Source of the DNA: Diadema setosum
Taxonomy: Eukaryota; Echinodermata; Echinoidea; Diadematoida; Diadematidae
Assembly (NCBI GenBank): GCA_033980235.1
Contig: CM067070.1
Coordinates: 24,836,199 to 24,900,198, forward strand
Length of the DNA: 64,000 bases
Reading direction: 5' to 3'
Shown one piece after another: positions 56,962 through 64,000 of this stretch (positions within the stretch are counted from its first letter, which is position 1; each line of letters begins with the position of its first letter). A program made the position numbers and the translations under genes. The notes below the pieces were generated by a model, which worked only from the letters and a program-made list of their open reading frames with translations, was not told the DNA's origin and ran no database searches.

Positions 56962-59760
56962 GCAATTCCACGGTAACTGACGTTACACGTAAGGATTTTC
57001 ATTAAATTGTTTACCTTGTAGTTTTGTGAATGAAAGCACCTTGGGCTTGCAATTAGCATTGATGAATAAGTTCATGAGAGTGAAGAAATAGGTGGAAAGT
57101 TTTTCTCTCAAACTGCATTTCTTATCACATAGCAAGTGAAAATGTGTCGGTAACTGACGTTACGGAAAAAGGACATGGGAAATTATGGTGTAGATGTAAA
57201 TGGAAATATCTCATGTCCCTGACTTTTAGCCTTTATGTGTTTAATATGGCAATACACCTAGGTTCTTAGGAACAGGTGTGCAAAATAATGTGCACTGAAG
57301 TTGTCTCCTTTTACCACCATGCCAATTTTAGTGAAGGCATGACGGTAACTGACGTTACGTAACTGACGTTACGCTTACATTTGCCATAGGGTTTACACAT
57401 GCAAAATCATGATTGATAATAGCTATGTGATATTTCATAATTCTGACCATTCAGAATGATTTGGTTGATATGGAGTCATACCTTGGTTCATCAGTTATAA
57501 ATACACAATGAAATGAAACAGTAGTCCATTTTCTTTGTGTTCTATGAAAACTTAAAGGTAAACATGTCAGTAACTGACGTTACGTAACTGACGTTACACA
57601 TACTTTGCCGTGGGGTTTACAGAGAACTACAATGTAATTTATTTAACAGGTTATTATACTGCTGCAATGTACCAGTGACAATCCCAGGCAACTACAACAA
57701 CGAATTAAAACAAAATCTAAAGACACAAATAATATTGGGTGGGCCCTTAGGGGGCACCCCCCCCCCCCCTATGCCATAGCACAGTTGGGCAAAAATAATG
57801 TAAAATGCACAAGAGGATATTTCTTGACATTTGTCTGAAGATTTAATTTTTAGTCAACATTTATGATTACACAGAGCCAAAAATAGATTAAGCAGTTCCA
57901 AGTATAAATACAGCTGTATATTGACATGGTGATGACTAAGGGCTTTTTTGTTCGTTTGTTTGTTTTTTAATGAACAGGAAAGTTTATATCTACATAGAGT
58001 GCTCCACCCATAATACCTTGTAGTACTACACAAAACATGGATATTTTTGTGCTTGAAAAAAATATCAAAATATCTTCCAGGTCATGGGGAAAAAAACATG
58101 TATCAACTCATAAATATGCATATATATGTATGAAATCTATTGTGATGTATTTCTCCTTCTTTTCTTTATATTACTCCTGATGATCTTCATCATCAATTGA
58201 TTTAAATGAAAAGTGTCACACTTTTAATATTTCTCTGTGAAGAAGAAAAATAAATGCTTTTTTGGTCAAAAGAGCATTATTGTTTTATTCCTAGCTTGAA
58301 GTAATTTGTTTCTTTTCCTTTTCACTGATATATCATGGCTTGCAAATACATTCGAGATACCAAGAAATCGGACTTTGCAACGAAAGAATACTAAAATCAA
58401 TATAAAAAGCTCTTCCTGTTTATAATTATCATGTGTTGTATTACAAAATGTCACTGCATGAATAGAATAAAGTAATCAACAAATACACACTGTATGAACA
58501 TTTTTTTTTAACTCTATAAAATCCTCTCTCACTTTGAGCAACATCAGTGTTAAGTTTCAAACAATGATGAGTACATGCCTTACGTACCATAATACAAAAT
58601 GAGCCATGTTAACTACACCACACATTTAAGTGCAAGAGAAGAAATATCTGTTTTTGCATTTGCCCTGAAGTAGAAACTTGACTAAGCTTCCTGAAAAAAA
58701 AAAAGAAAAATGCCAGCAAAAGCAAACATTGGTGAAGATTGTTAAACTGTTGGTATACAGCTGTGCAGAAGTTTGTTTGGTTTTTTTTTTTTTATAGAAA
58801 ATGTGGTTAACATGCAATCATGTCCTGATTAGGCCTACAAACTTTGGTAGCTTTATCATCCCGTAGGTCTGGGAATGTACTAATTTGAGTGCATATACTG
58901 CATGTGGCAAACTAAACTTCCAGATGATTTAACCTTAAACTTGTGCTGACTCAAAAATCGAAAGCTCAAGCCCCCCCCCCCCAAAAAAAAAAAAAATATA
59001 TAATCATGGTAAATGAATGAATAAATTAATTTAGAAATAAAATAAAAAAAAATATCCATGGACAAACCATGGTAATGACATCATTTCCTATGAAAGGGAT
59101 TGCTGCTCTTTGTTGTAAGTTGACTTCCCAGATGTATTGAAATGGCCAAAAGTCAAAACAATTGCCTCAGTTATAATTACTTGCATGGTAACTGACGTTA
59201 CATACTCGTGTATGATGTTTCGGTAACTGACGTTACACATTTTGTAGTGTTCATTTTGACTCTCCAGTATGCCAAGTATCCTTATTTCTGGTATTAAAAT
59301 AAAGGCATATGGGCATACATTAGAAATCCCAAGTTACATCATACAGCTCCCTTCCTTTGATGAATAAACTTAAAAATTCCTTGTTTTTGGTAACTGACGT
59401 TACATCCATCATTATCAAAGTAATTAACAGTTTTTATCAAATTCTATAAAGCTACCAGCTTTTTTTTCTATCGTGTGGTAAAAGACTTCTCTGGTAACTG
59501 CATACATATGAAAGATTGTTGTTTAGAGTACTAATAAAGTGGATATACAGAGAGTAAGTTATGCGACAATACACTCTTTTCACAATTGAGATATAGGCAT
59601 CTTTTGGCAGCCATTTTGAAAATAAAAATGGCCGCTTTTATTGAAAAACATAATGATTCTTAAAACTTCAACTCAAGTACTGTCTGAAAATGTATGGTGT
59701 TTGAAACAAATATCATTTTGAATTTTTGGCACCTGTGTCCTAGTTACCGTGGAATTGCCC
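56962..59760. mobile_element. 2.8 kb GGCAATTCC-ended element with TAACTGACGTTAC motifs
   Basis: The ends GGCAATTCCACGGTAACT and AGTTACCGTGGAATTGCC are flanked by CACCTG and CACCTT, a near-perfect 6-bp duplication. The motif GTAACTGACGTTAC occurs about nine times: 56970, 57149, 57344 and 57358, 57570 and 57584, 59188, 59221 and 59388, clustering towards both ends. The middle has no open frame of note. It is inserted just upstream of the first recognisable XRCC1 exon. Confidence 0.8.
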
Positions 59761-60334
59761 ACCTTGACATGTTGCCTGTTCTAACAAATAGCGCTTAGAA
59801 ACATCAGTATTAAATAAATGTTATAAGGCCCGTTTCACGGTTAGGCGCCACTTTTTGTCAACCTAGGGGTCAAAATTTCAAGTTCTCTTTAAGAGATGGA
59901 ATGTCTTGATTTTTTTATTCCCAAGAATGTGAATTTAATGGAAAATGTAATGTCAGAGCTTAATTATTATTACAATATCTGATATTATGAATGGTTCTAT
60001 AGGAGATGAAGGTAATTTTGCTAAAAGATAACACTATGATACCATGGACAGAGCTGACACACTATGTGTCCAACAGGTAATTTGATACTGTAACATGATT
60101 AAGTGATATTTAAGCAAACTTCGTGCCAGATTTTGTGTTCTTATTTGGATTTATTGGAAAATTGTACCGCTTTGAAGGAAAAATATGGTGTGAAATAGAG
60201 TAAATGACTTCAAAAAATTTCTCTTGTTTTACACTTCCTCATTCAGGATGTGTAATATTTCATGGAGATAATGCTTATGTTGGGGGACATACACACACCT
60301 AATATTAACATTGTGAGTGTCCAACTTTTACATT

Positions 60335-62360
60335 TAAAATTTCAGCTGGAGGATGTGGTGGATGTGACAAAAACAGATGTGAACGGACATTTTACACCTT
60401 GAGCAATAAACAAAAGAAATAAGCCAAGTGATTACCCAATGAACAGTCAGCACAAGTCAGTTTACAATAAGAAACAAATTATGTTTCACAAGAAAGCTTT
60501 TTTTTTTTTGTCAGCATAAATGATATCAGTAATATCCAACACCGTGGATGTGACATGTGAACGGAACACCAATTTCCTTATTTTTTTTTCCTGCACACCT
60601 TGCATTGCAACCAATGATTATAATGCATGCAGTACCATCAAGAATGCTGTATTCAACGTACAAGTCACTGCTGACAAGGTTCCATGTCCTGTAAAAGTTA
60701 TAATTGCCTGAAATTCCTTACAAGGAAAAGTAGAAATTACGCGGTGCGTAATATATGTCCCCGCCGGAAGTAGCATTTAGTAGCAAAATGTACAATATAG
60801 GTAAAAAGATGAAGGTCAAAGGTCAAAGAAGTCAAAGGTCAAAATTCTATGTAGAAGTTTTGAAGCCCTCACCTAGTGCCATCACATAAAGCAAACAGAA
60901 TCGAAATCGGGTTAGAAATGGTGAAGGAGTAGCATTTTGTAGCCAATGTACAATATAGGTAAAAAAATCAAGGTCAAAGGTCAAAGAAGTCAAAGGTCAA
61001 AATTCTGTGTAGAAGTTTTGAAGCCCTCACCTAGTGCCATCACTTAAAGCAAACGGAATTGAAATCGGGTTACAAATGGCAAAGGAGTAGCATTTTGTAG
61101 GCAATGTACAATATAGGTCAAAAATCAAGGTCAAAGGTCAAAGAAGTCAAAGGTCAAAATTCTGTGTAGAAGTTTTGAAGCCCTCACCTAGTGCCATCAC
61201 TTAAAGCAAACGGAATTGAAATCGGGTTACAAATGGCGAAGGAGTAGCATTTTGTAGCAAAATGTACAATATAGGTCAAAAATCAAGGTCAAAGGTCAAA
61301 GAAGTCAGAGGTCAAAATTCTGTGTAGAAGTTTTGAAGCCCTCACCTAGTGCCATCATATAAAGCAAACGGAATCAAAATCGGGTTAGAAATGGCGAAGG
61401 AGTAGCATTTTGAAGCAAAATGTACAATATAGGTCAAAGGTCAAGGTCAAAGGTCACAATTGAAATTCTGTATAGAAGTTTCAAAGCTCCCATGTAGTGC
61501 TATCATATAAAGCAAACAGAATCAAAATCGGGTTAGAAATGGCGAAGGAGTAGCATTTTGAACATTTTGATCACACACGGACGCACACACGGACGGACAC
61601 ACGGACACACGGACACACGGACACACGGACGGACACACACACGTACGGAGCCCGTTTCATAGTCCCCTGCTCGAACTCGTTCGGCGGGGACAATAAGTGG
61701 TGGATGTGACGGATAGGAGATGTGAACGGACATTTTTACTCTTCTTCAATTTATACTTAATAGTAATAGTTGAAATCATTACTAACATTTCTATTGGCTC
61801 ACATGCACTGAATGACCAAATTATTTTTTAGGTCTTTTTGCAGACACACATGTACACTGTTAACTGTACAGTTCACTTAATTTTCTTAGAGTAAATTGGA
61901 TCCAACACAGGGGATGTGATACCAAAATTGTGAACAGAATTCCGAATTTTAATCTTTCTTTATCATAAACTGGTAACAGTAATCCTACTTGGAAGAACCA
62001 CATAGAAAAACCACATTTTAGAATGCAAATCACTGCTCACAAGGGTCCACATACAGTTGTATTCTCAAGTTTCAATGTATGAATGCCTGAAACTCCTTGG
62101 TGCAGATGTGACAAAATCAAATGTGAACAGACATTTTTTTTTACCTTCAATTTATGTGAACTGCATATGAATAAAACAATAAATTCATCAACATAGTAAT
62201 GACATCCTTATTCTTTAACCAATGAAGTCATACATAATGTTTCTGATAGAGCAATTATGCACTCAATTTTTCTCACAGAAAATGATATCCAACATGGTGT
62301 ATGTGACATTTTTATTGTGATCAAAATCCCCAATGTGCAGTTAAGCGTTTTCCCAGGGTA
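60335..62360. repeat. Degenerate tandem units with GGATGTGAC motifs, split by an insertion
   Basis: Units share a GTGGATGTGAC motif followed by GATGTGAACGGACATTTT (60350, 61687, 62102) and then AATATCCAACACCGTGGATG-like segments (60533, 61890, 62288). Two larger blocks also share a CAAGTCACTGCTGACAAGG-like stretch and CCTGAAATTCCTTACAAGG or its variant. The element at 60732-61695 interrupts them. Confidence 0.6.
60732..61695 (+). mobile_element. Hairpin-ended element with five 158-bp AGGTCA-rich repeats, family E
   Basis: The 5' end TAGAAATTACGCGGTGCGTAAT-type hairpin (60736-60752) is followed by GTCCCCGCCGG. AAGGTCAAAGGTCA recurs at 60812, 60970, 61127, 61285 and 61443, a period of 157-159 bp. 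A GGACACAC tract (61575-61650) is followed by a terminal hairpin with GTCCCC at 61662 and GGGGAC at 61691, then AATAA. No open frame of note. Same layout as family D. Confidence 0.75.
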
Positions 62361-63289
62361 TCAAAAAGAAAAGGTACAAGTAATGTGAGTCTTAATCTTA
62401 CCTTTCGTCCTACCTATAGTTTCTGCCTATGACAAACTTTAAAAGTGAAAACCTGGTATAAAGACCAATCCTCAATAATAATAACAAAAAATGCAGATTA
62501 TGTGGTCATGACCCTGTGCGCATTATGCATTGTAAATCTACAGCACAGGCAATTTAAGCTACAATAACTCTCGCATATGCCACCTACCAGGATTCCACCC
62601 ATAAACTTTATCATGTCAGTTAAAAATCACATTTCTAATTTGTAATAGTTTGTTGATATTGAAGCACCACTGTTAGTATGTTAATGCACAGGGTATACAT
62701 AGGCCCTACATATTGACAAAATGAAATCTTTATTTGTATAGTTTGTGTTCTGTAAAGAAGCATTTTCTCCTCCTCATCCATATACAGTACCATCCTTCCA
62801 CCTCTCCTACATCATCACCAGGATAAGCCATTCTTTGTCAATTGAAGATCATTCATTTTTTTTTTTTTGTGGAAATAAACTTTATTTCCCTTCTTGCTTT
62901 ATGAGTATCATTATGTATTCAGATTAAAAAATAATAATTTAGGGTTAACGAAACTTGTTACACCTTCAGATGAACAAACCTTCAGAATAACATGCCTTAT
63001 TTCATATTTGGATTTATGAACCTTTGGAATAATGACCTTTATCTAATTCTTGGATTTAGAAAGCCTCAGAAAAATAAACCCTCTCTCATTTTTTTTTTTT
63101 TTTTTTTTGCTCAACAAACCTGCAAGTTAAGGGAATTTGTGTGTTTCAGAATAACAAACAGCAATTTGGGAATAATGAACAACCCTAATGAGCTTTTGAT
63201 AGCTGGCTATAACATGTAATCTTGTGAAGCACATACGAATTGTACAGCAAATGTATTTTTTTTTTAATCATGGCTAATACTGAATAATG

Positions 63290-63840
63290 CTAATTTTTGT
63301 CAACAACGGGCAATTTGTCAGTCAGTTGCAATAAAAACAACTTGATACAAGGGTTTATCTATTTGCATAAATATTGACTTACCCTCTGCTAAAAAGAATT
63401 GGAAGGAGCACTTGTTGGCTGTTGGGGTTGAGGCAGTTTAGTGGATATGAATTACAATGCCTGCCTAATAATCAGGAGCTTGTTGGTTCCAGAGTTGTAT
63501 GCCCATGATTTTTTATTAGGACTACAACTATAAACATTGAATAATTGGTGCTTATTGTACATCGACAAGGGGCAATTTGTCAGTCAGCTCCACTTAAAAA
63601 CAACTTGATGTAAGAATTCATTTATTTGAATACCAAGTAAATACACTTATCTACTGCAGAGGATCACATTCATGTACATTGTAGAACTAGCACGGGCTCA
63701 GTAGCGGAAGCTTGGTAGTCTAGTGGATATGACGCCAGTCTGGTAATCAGGAGATGGTCGATTTAAATCCAGCTTGAGTATCATATGGCCATGATTTTTT
63801 CATCACACATTTGGTTATACTCCTAAAACACTGAATAACT
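63290..63840. repeat. Two tandem repeats containing tRNA-like (SINE) modules
   Basis: GGGCAATTTGTCAGTCAG occurs at about 63307 and 63569, followed in both by AACAACTTGAT. Each unit then has a tRNA-like stretch (GAGGCAGTTTAGTGGATATG at 63431; TGGTAGTCTAGTGGATATG at 63710) with a box-B-like GTTGGTTCCAGAG or GGTCGATTTAAATCC, and then GCCATGATTTTTT. Read as tandem copies of a tRNA-derived SINE-like unit. Confidence 0.5.
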
Positions 63841-64000
63841 ATGCAAGAATTCCTTTCTTTCTAAAAATGCATTGGAAAGTAGGGTTAAACGGACCCCTTC
63901 AGTGAGATGGACCCATACCATTATCTCTGTGAATCACCTTCCCTGTACAATTGTACCTTCACTGGAAACTACATTTGTAAACATCAGGAGATAGCTGATT

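Larger units (their letters stand above)
56914..64000. other. XRCC1 upstream intron(s), 5' exons not found
   Basis: Apart from the listed elements, 59760-60330 and 62360-63290 are AT-rich with T-runs. I found no open frame matching the first part of XRCC1 (the polymerase beta binding domain). The remaining 5' exons and promoter probably lie beyond the window edge; short exons could have escaped notice. Confidence 0.5.

Noticed and set aside
60812..61460. Regular repeats with uniform spacing that could be mistaken for a CRISPR array
   Set aside because: The whole 158-bp unit is conserved rather than a short repeat with unique spacers, and the DNA is from an animal genome.
63700..63780. Possible functional tRNA gene
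   Set aside because: The box A/B-like motifs are there, but I could not fold a full cloverleaf with a credible acceptor stem and anticodon loop; a SINE module fits better.

Overview
This 64 kb window is animal nuclear DNA. It is AT-rich and consists of intron-containing genes embedded in dense transposon debris. The protein sequences, the AT-rich base composition, the poly-C/poly-G tracts and the many TTAA-flanked foldback elements suggest a marine deuterostome, most likely an echinoderm and probably a sea urchin. That assignment is inference and was not checked by any search.

Three conserved genes were reconstructed by joining exons across splice sites. All lie on the minus strand. (1) LRRC58 spans 5514-15210 in three exons and encodes about 366 residues; it appears complete. 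(2) NKAPD1 (the C11orf57 homologue) spans 24178-27991 in four coding exons and encodes about 314 residues; it also appears complete. (3) The DNA single-strand-break repair scaffold XRCC1 spans 44304-56913. Eleven exons encode the last 448 residues. The 5' exons for most of the N-terminal domain were not found and probably lie beyond base 64000. The three products have no obvious joint pathway. They are tandem neighbours in one orientation, with about 9 kb between the first pair and 16 kb between the second.

Nearly everything else is repetitive. 0-5.5 kb: downstream of LRRC58, with a foldback element interrupted by a pogo/Tigger-like MITE, and other palindromes. 5.7-14.7 kb: two LRRC58 introns holding at least four copies of one foldback MITE and a 2.3 kb hairpin-ended element. 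15.2-24.2 kb: the LRRC58 5' region and intergenic repeats. 24.7-27.9 kb: NKAPD1 introns, one holding an 846-bp element with a perfect 6-bp target duplication. 28-44 kb: intergenic transposons, including a near-palindromic 558-bp foldback, a 2.9 kb element crowded with AACGTT motifs, two long elements carrying TGACCTTTGACC arrays, and a LINE remnant. 44-57 kb: XRCC1 exons interleaved with more insertions. 57-64 kb: XRCC1 upstream intron with a 2.8 kb TAACTGACGTTAC-studded element and a 158-bp tandem array.

The most interesting pattern is a group of unrelated-looking repeat families with a common design: a 5' end carrying one arm of a palindrome, an interior rich in AGGTCA direct repeats, a GGAC-rich tract, and a 3' end that is the full hairpin. 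They may be non-autonomous Helitron/Helentron-like elements that disperse nuclear-receptor DR1-type sites. A second pattern is two element families with nearly the same termini (GGCAATTCC) and 6-bp target duplications but different internal palindromic motifs.
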